A model generated the notes under the pieces. It was given only the letters and a program-made list of their open reading frames with translations, made no database searches and was not told where the DNA came from. This document shows, one piece after another, positions 7,374-15,423 of a stretch of DNA of 64,000 nt. The stretch lies in NCBI RefSeq assembly GCF_019976755.1, contig NZ_AP023441.1, positions 7,003,501 to 7,067,500 on the forward strand, written 5' to 3'. Origin of the DNA: Nostoc sp. MS1. GTDB taxonomy: Bacteria; Cyanobacteriota; Cyanobacteriia; Cyanobacteriales; Nostocaceae. Each line of letters starts with the position of its first letter. Position 1 is the first letter of the stretch. The position numbers and the translations under genes are program-made.

Positions 7374-10300
7374 CTACTGCTTACTTCCCCAATCTAACCT
7401 CTCTCCCCTAGTAGCTAATAACAAGCTGATTTTGTCGCTACTCAAGGCTTTGGAAAATAAGTATCCCTGAGCTTGGTCACATTTTAACAACCGCAATTGT
7501 ACTAACTGGTTAATTGTTTCCACTCCTTCAGCTACTACACTCATACCTAAGTTGCTGGCTAAAGTGGCGATCGCGCGGACGATTGCCAGTTGTTCACCAT
7601 CGCTATCAATACGATTAGTAAAGGAACGGTCAATTTTTAAAACATCAATGGGAAAGCAGTGTAAATAAGCTAGAGATGAATAACCTGTACCAAAGTCATC
7701 AATACATAAATTTATACCTAAAGTTTTTAATTTTTGCAGAATAATTGCAGCTTGTTCAGGACTGAACATAATCGCACTTTCTGTAATTTCTAGTTTGATG
7801 CTGTTAGGTTCAAGCTCAAGTTCTTGCAAGAGTTGTTGAATTTCCTCAACTAAATAGGGTTGGGAAAACTGTCTACCGGACAGGTTGATATTCATACTCA
7901 AATGCTGGAACTGAGGAAATTCTCGATGCCATTGTTTTAATTGCAGACAAGACTCGCGCAAGACAAATTGACCAATCTGGGTAATTAGTCCTGTTTCTTC
8001 TGCTACAGGAATAAAATCTGCTGGAGAAATTAAGCCTTTCTCTGGGTGTTGCCAGCGAACTAGTGCTTCAAATCCAGTAATTTTGCCTGTGGCTACTGCA
8101 ACAATTGGTTGGTAAACCACTTGCAATTCTTGTCTAGCGATCGCCCAACGCAAGTCAGTTTCCAATTGCAAAAGGGCTACAGCTCGGTCGTACATAGTGG
8201 GATCAAATACTATGTGCCAAGCTTTACCATGCTCTTTTGCACCGTAAAGTGCGGCATCTGCATCTCGCAACACATCAGCAGCTTGAACGTATTGATTTGT
8301 ACCTAAAGCAATACCAATACTTGCAGATGTAAATACTTCGTACCCACTTAAGTTAAATGGTGATTTAAGTACCTGATGAATTTTTTCGGCTATGCAGGTT
8401 GCATCGTCTACAGATTTAATGTGAGAAATTAATATAGTGAACTCATCCCCACCCAAACGAGCAAAAGTATCTTCCGGTTGTAAGCAACTTTGCAGGCGTT
8501 GGGCAAAACTTACCAATAGTTGATCACCCACCAAATGACCTAAACTATCATTCACAACTTTAAAACGGTCAAGGTCTAAAAATAAAACGGCAAATGATTC
8601 ATCTGGATCTTCCTTAATTTTGGCTATGGCTTGCGTCAGCCGCTCCATAAATAAAACACGGTTAGGTAGTCCCGTCAGGTCATCGTAGAAAGCATGGTGA
8701 ACTAACTTTTCTTCCATGTTCTTCCGTTCAGTAATATCAGTGGCAATACCTTCGATGCGGATGGGTTTACCAACGGTATCGTAAATTACATGGCTGCGGT
8801 TACAAATCCAACGTACTTGTCCGTCGGGACGGAAAATTCTGTATTCTAATTCTTGACTACCAGCCAACAGCAAGGGTTCAATTGATTGACTAACTCGTTG
8901 TTGGTCTTCTGGATGAATTATATCAAACCATAACTGAGGATTTTCGTAAAATTCACTCATTTCACGCCCATACACTTGAACAACGGCACAATTGAGATAA
9001 AAAGTCTCGAAAGTATCTGCGGCAATTGACCAAATAACGACTTCCAAAGAATTTAAAATTCCGTCTAAACGTTTTTGGCTTTCCTGTAATGCTGCTTCTG
9101 CTTGTTTGCGTAAACGCAACTCGTCAAGGACATCACTAATGTCAGTTACCATTCCTAATGCACCAACATAGTTTCCTTGGTCATCAAACAACGGCGCACA
9201 GGAAATAACTACCCATAAATCTGAGCCATCTTGGCGACGGAATTTAAAATTATGTTTCTCATGTATACCTTGGCGACGGCGAGAAAGGTTCTGTTGAGAA
9301 ATTTTTATGCCTTCAGCATCCATGAAAGAAAACAAGTTTCTCCCAACCATTTCTTCAACTGTGTAACCTAACATCGCTGCCATCTGTTGGTTAACAAAAG
9401 TAGTTTCGTTATCTTGGTTGAGTACCCAAATTCCCTCAGTTGCGGTTTCTACAATTTGACGATATTTTTCTTCTTGCTCTCGTAATTTTTCTTGTGCCTG
9501 TAACTGTTGAGTAATATCGTTCTGAACGCCGATAAAATGAGTTAATTGCCCATTACCATCAAACACTGGTGAAATGTAGAGTTCATTCCAAAAGGGTGTA
9601 CCGTCTTTACGGAAGTTTTTGACGGTGACATGGCATTCTCTCTTTTCTCGCAGGGCAGAACGTAACTCTTCTAAACCTGGCTGGTTTGATTCATTACCTT
9701 GTAAGAAACGGCAATTTTTGCCAATCACTTCATCGGCAGAGTAGCCACTAATAGCTTCAAAGCCCGGATTAACATAAATAATGGGATTATCTGGATAATT
9801 GGCATCTGTCAACACAATTCCATTACTAGTAGCAGCTAGCGCCCGTTCTATTAGATGTGAAGGGGTTAGAGATTGTTGGGCATCGCTGATCTTAAAAGGA
9901 AAATTCGCAGATTTTAGTTGTTTCCAAATCTCTTCTTTCTGGGCGGTGGTTCCCAGGACAGTATCTACATCAGCAAAAATCAGTAAGGCTGCTAGTTTAT
10001 CTGCATAATTGACTAGCTTACCGGAAATTTTTGCTACAACATTTTCTTTATCGTTACGTTTGATGTCTATCGCTAATTCATCAATAAAATTATTATCTTG
10101 TAACTGATTAATTACAGGATTGCATAAATTTGAACTAGCTAAAAAATTAGTAATCAGTTCTTCAACTATAGGGTTTTCTACAAGCTTATTTTTTAATAAA
10201 ACTTGATGAGTTTCCAAACAAATAATTATGACTGGATATGGGTTGATATCAACTAATAACTTCACCAGTTCTTGTAAATTTGACATTGAATTTTCATAAT

Positions 10301-10436
10301 GCTGAAATTCCTGTCCTAACGGAATATTTTCAGCATTATAAGCACAGAGGTAATCTTCTGTTACTTGGGAAAAGCCCTTATTCTTTTTCTGAAGATGCAC
10401 CTGATTTTTGTACACTTTCCCACGGGTAAAAACCAT
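7374..10436 (-). CDS. LOV-PAS-PAS-GGDEF-EAL blue-light/c-di-GMP signalling protein
   Basis: This soluble protein has 1020 residues. About 1-185 is a variable N-terminus. A LOV-type PAS at about 205-320 carries the flavin-adduct cysteine in GKNCRFLQG, plus DNPIIYVN, FRKDGTPFWNEL and FIGVQNDIT, which match the flavin-contacting positions of photoactive LOV domains. Two more PAS domains follow (about 325-450 and 460-585). The GGDEF domain (about 590-750) keeps GGDEF, and the EAL domain (about 765-1010) keeps EALVRW, NINLSG, LEITES, DDFGTGYSSL, LKIDRSF and AEGVET. Both output domains therefore look catalytically intact. The likely role is blue-light control of cyclic-di-GMP synthesis or breakdown. 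Such proteins often act mainly as phosphodiesterases with GGDEF as a GTP sensor. It is monocistronic and divergent from the kinase-like gene. Confidence 0.93.
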   Translation of the reverse strand: MVFTRGKVYKNQVHLQKKNKGFSQVTEDYLCAYNAENIPLGQEFQHYENSMSNLQELVKLLVDINPYPVIIICLETHQVLLKNKLVENPIVEELITNFLASSNLCNPVINQLQDNNFIDELAIDIKRNDKENVVAKISGKLVNYADKLAALLIFADVDTVLGTTAQKEEIWKQLKSANFPFKISDAQQSLTPSHLIERALAATSNGIVLTDANYPDNPIIYVNPGFEAISGYSADEVIGKNCRFLQGNESNQPGLEELRSALREKRECHVTVKNFRKDGTPFWNELYISPVFDGNGQLTHFIGVQNDITQQLQAQEKLREQEEKYRQIVETATEGIWVLNQDNETTFVNQQMAAMLGYTVEEMVGRNLFSFMDAEGIKISQQNLSRRRQGIHEKHNFKFRRQDGSDLWVVISCAPLFDDQGNYVGALGMVTDISDVLDELRLRKQAEAALQESQKRLDGILNSLEVVIWSIAADTFETFYLNCAVVQVYGREMSEFYENPQLWFDIIHPEDQQRVSQSIEPLLLAGSQELEYRIFRPDGQVRWICNRSHVIYDTVGKPIRIEGIATDITERKNMEEKLVHHAFYDDLTGLPNRVLFMERLTQAIAKIKEDPDESFAVLFLDLDRFKVVNDSLGHLVGDQLLVSFAQRLQSCLQPEDTFARLGGDEFTILISHIKSVDDATCIAEKIHQVLKSPFNLSGYEVFTSASIGIALGTNQYVQAADVLRDADAALYGAKEHGKAWHIVFDPTMYDRAVALLQLETDLRWAIARQELQVVYQPIVAVATGKITGFEALVRWQHPEKGLISPADFIPVAEETGLITQIGQFVLRESCLQLKQWHREFPQFQHLSMNINLSGRQFSQPYLVEEIQQLLQELELEPNSIKLEITESAIMFSPEQAAIILQKLKTLGINLCIDDFGTGYSSLAYLHCFPIDVLKIDRSFTNRIDSDGEQLAIVRAIATLASNLGMSVVAEGVETINQLVQLRLLKCDQAQGYLFSKALSSDKISLLLATRGERLDWGSKQ

Positions 10437-10882
10437 TGTCAGACTTTATATAAATAATTGAGGAACTTTTATTAAAAACCCCATTTTTTAACCAGCTCTG
10501 ACTTTTTAGCCGATAGTGTCTGTACACTTGTACATTAGCAATCTAGGATGACTGTATAAATTAAACTCTTACACTAAAAACGGTTACTGCTTTTAGTGCG
10601 AGACAAATGTGAGTATCTAGAAATAATTTAAAACTACATAGTTCTCTGAGGTTAATCATACAGTAATTGCTAAACACTAATTTTTAATTGTCAAAGCAGA
10701 TTGTTAAACTATTATTAACTTTACTCCTTTTGATAGAGGGAGTCATATTTTTTACTGAAACTTTATATGGGCGTAACATTTCTTCAATAAAACGGCATAC
10801 CTAAGTAATCTACTACGACAGAGGGTAGCAGAATAAGGCACTTGGTTGTAAGCATTTAAGTCTTAACACTTATAAGGACTAA
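10437..10882. other. divergent intergenic region with a 14-bp TGTACA palindrome
   Basis: This 446-base spacer separates two divergent signalling genes and must hold both promoters. The clearest element is TGTACACTTGTACA at 10521-10534, two inverted TGTACA half-sites. It resembles but does not fully match published cyanobacterial LexA boxes. AAGGAC before the ATG at 10883 is the ribosome-binding site of the rightward gene. No small gene is evident. Confidence 0.45.
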
Positions 10883-12604
10883 ATGACTATATTAAAATTT
10901 TTACAAGACCGTTATCGGTTACTCAATTTGATTAGTGGTGGGGGATGCCTAACCTATCTCGCCGTCGATGAAGGTCAATCTCCGCCAGTTCTTTGTGTAG
11001 TCCAGCAGTTGGATGATGCTGTGTTTGAGCAAAAGGTTCAATGTCTAAAGGAAATCAGCAAAAATCCACAGCTACCAACTTTATTAGACTATTTTCCGTA
11101 CAAAAATCGTTATTACTTAGTAGAAGAATTTATTACAGGTACTAATTTGGCTCAATTGGTAAAGGCAGACGGCGCTTTTCCTGAAACGCGGGTTTGGCAA
11201 ATATTAACTGATTTATTACCAATTCTCAAATTTATTAGCGATCGCCAAATTATTCACGGTGATATTAAACCGCAAAACATTATCAAACCATCGGCATCAG
11301 ACACAAAAAATTTATTTTTAGTTGACTTTGCTAATGTGCAAATGATCTCAGAGATTGATAAACGTGCAGTTGGCTCTCCTGAATATGCTGCACCAGAACA
11401 AATCAAGGGTAAAGCTGTATTTGCCAGCGACCTTTATAGTTTGGGTGTTACCTGTATTTATTTACTTACCCAGATATCGCCGTTTGATTTGTATGATGTG
11501 GCTAACGATTGTTGGGTATGGCAACAATATTTATCTACTAGGATAAGCGATCGCCTCAGTAAAATCCTCAATAAACTTATCCAAAAATCGCTTGATCAAC
11601 GCTATCAATCGGCTGATGAAGTCATGTTAGCAATGGGTATAGAAGCTAAAATACCTAATTACCCATCCCCTACTGCCCTGTGGAGATGCTTACATACCTT
11701 CACAGGAAATTCTGGCAATACCCTAGCCATAAGCCGGGATGGTCAAACACTGGCTAGTAGCGGAGATGACAGAATCATCAAATTGTGGGACTTAAACACG
11801 CAAAAAGTAGTGAATAGCATCATGGGACATTCCCAAGCTGTTACATCAATTGCCTTTAGTCCTCAAGCAGAACTGTTGGCTACGGCTAGCGACGATAAAA
11901 TGATTAAGTTATGGCATCTGCCAAGCTTAGAAGAAATTGCCACCTTAAAGGGACATGCACACGCCGTTAAATCGGTCAGTTTTAGTCCTGATGGAGAAAT
12001 TCTCGCCAGTGGAGGTTGGGATAAACAAGTCAAACTGTGGGATGTCAGCAACGGTAAAGAAATTTTAACTATAGAAGCACATCAGTTACAAGTGAGTGCA
12101 GTAGCCTTTAGCCCCCAAGGAGAGATTTTTGCTACCGCCAGCTTTGACAGAACCATTCGCCTTTGGCAGATAGCGCAAATGCCAAACCGCCCAAGATGTA
12201 GTTTAGCAGTAACACTCTGCGGACATACAAGGGCGGTTTTGGCGATCGCTTTTAGTCCAGATGGTAAAATTCTGGCCACAGGTAGCGATGACAATAGTAT
12301 TAAATTGTGGGATGTCAACACCGGACAGCTAATTAGCACACTTTCAGGCCATTGTTGGTCTGTAGTCGCAGTGGCTTTTAGTGCCGATAACGAAACGCTG
12401 ATTAGCGCCAGTTGGGACAAGACAATCAAGTTGTGGAAGGTAAGCACAACACAGGAAATTGTGACTCTTGCCAGTCATTTAGACTCGGTGTGTGCTGTTG
12501 CTGTTAACCCTGTTGCACAACTGATTGCTAGTGGCAGCAGGGACAAGACCATCAAATTGTGGAAGCTTGTAACACAGCAAATGAATGGGGATGTAAGGGG
12601 GTAA
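10883..12604 (+). CDS. protein kinase-like domain with C-terminal WD40 propeller
   Basis: The 573-residue protein has an N-terminal Hanks-type kinase fold (about 8-262) and seven WD40 repeats (about 275-570, each ending in a KLW-type motif such as IKLWDLNT, VKLWDVSN, IKLWKVST), enough for one seven-bladed propeller. The kinase part keeps the catalytic Asp in IIHGDIKPQNII and the APE segment in EYAAPEQI. However, the glycine loop reads SGGGCLTYLAVD, the usual VxIK lysine position reads CVVQQL, and DFG is replaced by DFA. Activity is therefore doubtful and it may be a pseudokinase scaffold. WD40 propellers bind protein partners. It is monocistronic, and no membrane segment is seen. Confidence 0.9.
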   Translation: MTILKFLQDRYRLLNLISGGGCLTYLAVDEGQSPPVLCVVQQLDDAVFEQKVQCLKEISKNPQLPTLLDYFPYKNRYYLVEEFITGTNLAQLVKADGAFPETRVWQILTDLLPILKFISDRQIIHGDIKPQNIIKPSASDTKNLFLVDFANVQMISEIDKRAVGSPEYAAPEQIKGKAVFASDLYSLGVTCIYLLTQISPFDLYDVANDCWVWQQYLSTRISDRLSKILNKLIQKSLDQRYQSADEVMLAMGIEAKIPNYPSPTALWRCLHTFTGNSGNTLAISRDGQTLASSGDDRIIKLWDLNTQKVVNSIMGHSQAVTSIAFSPQAELLATASDDKMIKLWHLPSLEEIATLKGHAHAVKSVSFSPDGEILASGGWDKQVKLWDVSNGKEILTIEAHQLQVSAVAFSPQGEIFATASFDRTIRLWQIAQMPNRPRCSLAVTLCGHTRAVLAIAFSPDGKILATGSDDNSIKLWDVNTGQLISTLSGHCWSVVAVAFSADNETLISASWDKTIKLWKVSTTQEIVTLASHLDSVCAVAVNPVAQLIASGSRDKTIKLWKLVTQQMNGDVRG

Positions 12605-12695
12605 GGGTATAAGGGTTTTTAACACCTATATTCCTGTACCCTTCCTTAGCAAAACCTTTGATTTATTGTTTTCGTGTTGCACTAGTTTGATGAAA

Positions 12696-12995
12696 TCAAG
12701 CGCTACCTGTAAAGGTAACTTCAGGAAATTTTAACTGAGCTTCTGCCATTGGACGGTTTCTGCCTTCCTCTTGCCAGTAGTTAATCACTTCTGTTGCCTT
12801 GTTAAGCAACTCGACGCGATCTAAATCACTGATCCAGTGCTTGGATTCGAGTTCTTTCTTCAACTCCTCCCAAGCGTCATTGCGGGGCCAGAAGAAATAC
12901 TTAGTCAGAGGACTAGTACCTTTACCTACCACTTGATCAACAGCCAGAGCAACGTTTTCGTCTAGCCACAGTATTTTTAAAATAAACTTGGACAA
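12696..12995 (-). CDS. ycf65: ribosomal protein PSRP-3/Ycf65 (30S subunit)
   Basis: This 99-residue protein matches the plastid-specific ribosomal protein 3 family shared by cyanobacteria and chloroplasts: FILKILWLDENVALAVDQV, then GTSPLTKYFFWPRNDAWEEL. It binds the small ribosomal subunit and affects translation. It is full length for cyanobacterial homologues, with a short C-terminal tail (EAQLKFPEVTFTGSA). The gene converges with the kinase/WD40 gene, about 90 bases apart, and is not linked to other ribosomal genes here. Confidence 0.95.
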   Translation of the reverse strand: MSKFILKILWLDENVALAVDQVVGKGTSPLTKYFFWPRNDAWEELKKELESKHWISDLDRVELLNKATEVINYWQEEGRNRPMAEAQLKFPEVTFTGSA

Positions 12996-13088
12996 TCACA
13001 CCTCCGGCCAATATCCGGGTACTAAGTTAACTAAGTTTGCGATCGCCTATTTTAACTCAATATCTCACCAGTTGACCAAATAAAACGC

Positions 13089-13255
13089 AGGGAGTGGGGG
13101 GAGATGAGGGAGATGAGGGAGATGTAGCTTGCTTTTCGTAAGGGTGGGAGTAGGGGGAGAACAACTGACCCTCACGGGTTCGGCAGTTGCTACAAGTCGG
13201 GGAACCCGCCCAACGCACTGCCTCACAACTGACAACTAACCACTGACAATTGCAT
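13089..13255. repeat. cluster of short tandem and dispersed repeats
   Basis: The 12996-13386 spacer carries no gene but several Nostoc repeats: a 9-base unit (GAGATGAGG) at about 13101-13124; a GC-rich dispersed repeat at about 13170-13220 (CGGGTTCGGCAGTTGC, GGGGAACCCGCCC); and heptamer units ACTGACA/ACTAACC/ACTGACA at about 13226-13250. These mark the accessory, recombination-prone spacer next to the IS element. Confidence 0.6.
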
Positions 13256-13386
13256 TTTTCTGCATAGGCTTTTGCGTTCGCTTTTCATAAAATAATGGCA
13301 GCCTTAATCAGCAGGGATCAAGATATTGTTAGTCAGTTGGGAAATTCTTAAATTTTTGTATATTTATACCACATACAATTAATAGT

Positions 13387-13644
13387 ATGAAATTTTTAAT
13401 AAAAATGCTTACATGGATGCAAGGTGATGATAATGTAACACAATCTCTTAAAATTATCAAATATAGCAATAATATTCATCAACAAAATAATCAGTATTCA
13501 TCAGCAGTAAAACAGTTAATTGCAACAATGGATAATGGTATGATTAATGCTGACAAATTAATAGTGAATCAGGATTTGTTAACCAATTCATCTATACTCA
13601 AAATTTTAGTAAGTAAGTCGTGGAGAAAATTTATAAGTATGTAA
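13387..13644 (+). CDS. hypothetical small protein truncated at the IS630 boundary (doubtful)
   Basis: An 85-codon AT-rich frame starts at ATG 13387 with no convincing ribosome-binding site. Its stop codon lies inside the left end of the IS element, so if it is a gene its C-terminus was replaced by the insertion. The composition (Asn, Gln, Ile and Lys rich) gives no family match. It could equally be a chance frame in AT-rich DNA. Confidence 0.25.
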   Translation: MKFLIKMLTWMQGDDNVTQSLKIIKYSNNIHQQNNQYSSAVKQLIATMDNGMINADKLIVNQDLLTNSSILKILVSKSWRKFISM

Positions 13645-13651
13645 CAAAGAA

Positions 13652-14251
13652 TTAAGCAGAAGAATAAGAGTTAAATTTTACACGTTGCGTACTGTAGTTT
13701 CCCTTTTCTCCTCTATTTTGAACTCCATCAATGACAGCATAGGCAAGGTCTAATTCATCCTCAAAACTTTGAGAAGCTAGTTCATTTTTTTTCAGGTGTT
13801 GCCACTCCAATTCAATTGGATTCATCTCTGAGCAATATTTAGGTAAAAAGAAGATGTACAAACCCATCTCTTCCCACTTTGTCCATAATTGCTGAACTTC
13901 TTTGCACCGATGTATCGGGCCGTTGTCCTGAACGATGACTCTGATACGACCTGCTTTTTGGGCTTCAAGTGCTTCAAGCTCCATCATTTGAATATAGGAT
14001 TTGCGTGAAACGCCACCAATCACTAGACCGTACACAAAACTAATTAGGGGTTGAAGAAACCCAATAATACTTAACCTTCGACCCCGACGCTTACTCTGCT
14101 CCAGGCGTTTTTGCTGACCTCGGAAGTAGTAACTGTAACTGGGTTCACTCCAGGCACAAAACCCTGATTCATCCATATACTTTAAATCGATTTCTCCAGC
14201 AGCAGCAGATAATTCCAACATCTCTAAGTCTGCCTGTTTGATTTGCTGCAA
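13652..14251 (-). CDS. IS630 transposase, catalytic (DDE) part
   Basis: This 199-residue frame holds the DDE nuclease core: first Asp in KYMDESGFCAW, second Asp in VIVQDNGPIH, Glu in NPIELEWQHLKK. It overlaps the HTH frame by 28 bases in a different reading frame. The two probably join by a -1 slip at the run of five A (minus strand, 14276-14280), giving one transposase of about 340 residues. The nominal start at 14251 is a TTG inside the overlap and need not be used. All catalytic residues are intact, so the element may be active. Confidence 0.88.
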   Translation of the reverse strand: MQQIKQADLEMLELSAAAGEIDLKYMDESGFCAWSEPSYSYYFRGQQKRLEQSKRRGRRLSIIGFLQPLISFVYGLVIGGVSRKSYIQMMELEALEAQKAGRIRVIVQDNGPIHRCKEVQQLWTKWEEMGLYIFFLPKYCSEMNPIELEWQHLKKNELASQSFEDELDLAYAVIDGVQNRGEKGNYSTQRVKFNSYSSA

Positions 14252-14706
14252 TACTTTGTCTTGCTTTCCTTTGTGGCTTTTTCTAGTTCGCTTCCAAATG
14301 ACCCCCTTTTTTTGAGTACCTGCCTTAACCAGTCAGGACTCAATTTCACGGAGCGTTCTTGCTCTAATTTTTGGGCTAATTGAACACTATTATATGTACG
14401 TGGTTCTTGCTCCAAGCATTTTTCTAAGAACGCCATGTCAGCTTCTGCCCACCTTGATTTTCCTCCCCGCCCTGCTTTCTCCCACAGTCCTTCTAGACCT
14501 TGTTTTTCCCATCTATGCAAAACTTCTCTTACTGTTTGGGCAGTCCAGTCAAAGTGATCTGCTATCTTCTCTACGTACCAACCATGTGCGCTTAATCTGA
14601 TCACTTCGGCTCGGTCTTTCACTTTCTGGGGTACATCTGCCGTTCTCAGGTTGAACAAAATTTTATCTTGCTTAGGAGTCAGAAATACCCTTAAACGGCT
14701 GCCCAT
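14224..14706 (-). CDS. IS630 transposase, N-terminal helix-turn-helix part
   Basis: This 160-residue frame has a winged HTH region for binding the element's ends (GWYVEKIADHFDWTAQTVRE, then a WEKAGRGGKSRW linker typical of IS630). It starts at an ATG only about 16 bases inside the right end of the element. Its stop lies in the catalytic frame. GAAAAAG at about 14275-14281 on the coding strand could allow a -1 frameshift leading to KSHKGKQDKVLQQIK and on into the DDE domain. Confidence 0.88.
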   Translation of the reverse strand: MGSRLRVFLTPKQDKILFNLRTADVPQKVKDRAEVIRLSAHGWYVEKIADHFDWTAQTVREVLHRWEKQGLEGLWEKAGRGGKSRWAEADMAFLEKCLEQEPRTYNSVQLAQKLEQERSVKLSPDWLRQVLKKRGSFGSELEKATKESKTKYCSKSNRQT

Positions 14707-14772
14707 ATCCCTGTTACCTTGGTAGACACATTTATGTATTTACTTATCTTTACACACTTTGGTTTTTTCACC

Positions 14773-15408
14773 TTGTTCTACTTAATTGATGATCACCAGT
14801 TAATTTTAGGTGGCACAATGAAGGTGCTAGAAGCACAATACCCACAAGCAGAGATTGCCAAAGCTGGGACAGCATCGGAAGCGATCGCACAAATTAACAG
14901 TGCGGAATTTGATTTAATTGTGATGGATTTGTCGATACCACAGCAAGCGGGAATGTTGGCTCAGATTGAGACTGGTATTAATTTATTACAGCATTTACTG
15001 AAGCAGTATCCTCAACAAAATTTTCTAGTACAAAGTAGCTATGTTAAGGCGTTAGTGCGGATAAAACACGAGATTGATGAACATGAAGGGGGATTTGCGA
15101 TCGCAGATAAAGGATTATCAGAATCAGAAATGTTAATTCGCGTCAATTTGGCGCTACAAGGTGCAACTCATACTAAAGACATTAAAACCGCATTGGAACT
15201 GAAACCAGAATGGTTAGAAGTATTAAAACTAGCCTTTGAAAAAGGATTAACAGATAGGCAGATATCTATACAAATGCACAGAGCAGAGCGTTCTGTACGC
15301 ACATATTGGACTAAAATTCAAGATGTACTTGGTGTTTATCCCGAAGAGGGTAAAAATATGCGTATCCAAACAGAAATTCGCGCTCGTCAAGAAGGTTTAA
15401 TTGATTAG
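14773..15408 (+). CDS. response regulator, LuxR/NarL-type output
   Basis: The receiver domain (about 1-140) has the acidic pair in YLIDDHQLIL and the phospho-acceptor Asp in FDLIVMDLSIPQQ. The C-terminal helix-turn-helix (about 160-210) is in AFEKGLTDRQISIQMHRAER. The frame opens at 14719, but that TTG lies inside the IS element. A TTG at 14773 gives the usual N-terminus (MFYLIDDHQL) and is preferred; an ATG at 14734 is possible. It is followed after 15 bases by a CHASE2 histidine kinase whose kinase core is of the NarL-partner type, so the two form a two-component system. Target genes are unknown; the neighbouring CHAT and secretion genes are obvious candidates. The IS lies about 50 bases upstream and may have changed its promoter. 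Confidence 0.85.
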   Translation: MFYLIDDHQLILGGTMKVLEAQYPQAEIAKAGTASEAIAQINSAEFDLIVMDLSIPQQAGMLAQIETGINLLQHLLKQYPQQNFLVQSSYVKALVRIKHEIDEHEGGFAIADKGLSESEMLIRVNLALQGATHTKDIKTALELKPEWLEVLKLAFEKGLTDRQISIQMHRAERSVRTYWTKIQDVLGVYPEEGKNMRIQTEIRARQEGLID

Positions 15409-15423
15409 GAATTGTACACATCT

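Larger units (their letters stand above)
13636..14722 (-). mobile_element. IS630-family insertion sequence
   Basis: The element is about 1087 bp and carries two overlapping transposase frames on the minus strand. The ends show an imperfect terminal inverted repeat (14 of 24 positions; shared core GTAACA at both ends) and are flanked by TA (13634-13635 and 14723-14724), as expected for IS630/Tc1 elements, which duplicate a TA target. The ends were set by this symmetry and could be off by a few bases. It lies between a repeat-rich spacer and the response regulator gene. Confidence 0.75.

Noticed and set aside
14719..14772. Hydrophobic N-terminal extension of the response regulator
   Set aside because: Its first codon lies within the IS end, and the receiver domain normally starts a few residues before the acidic pair, which fits TTG 14773.
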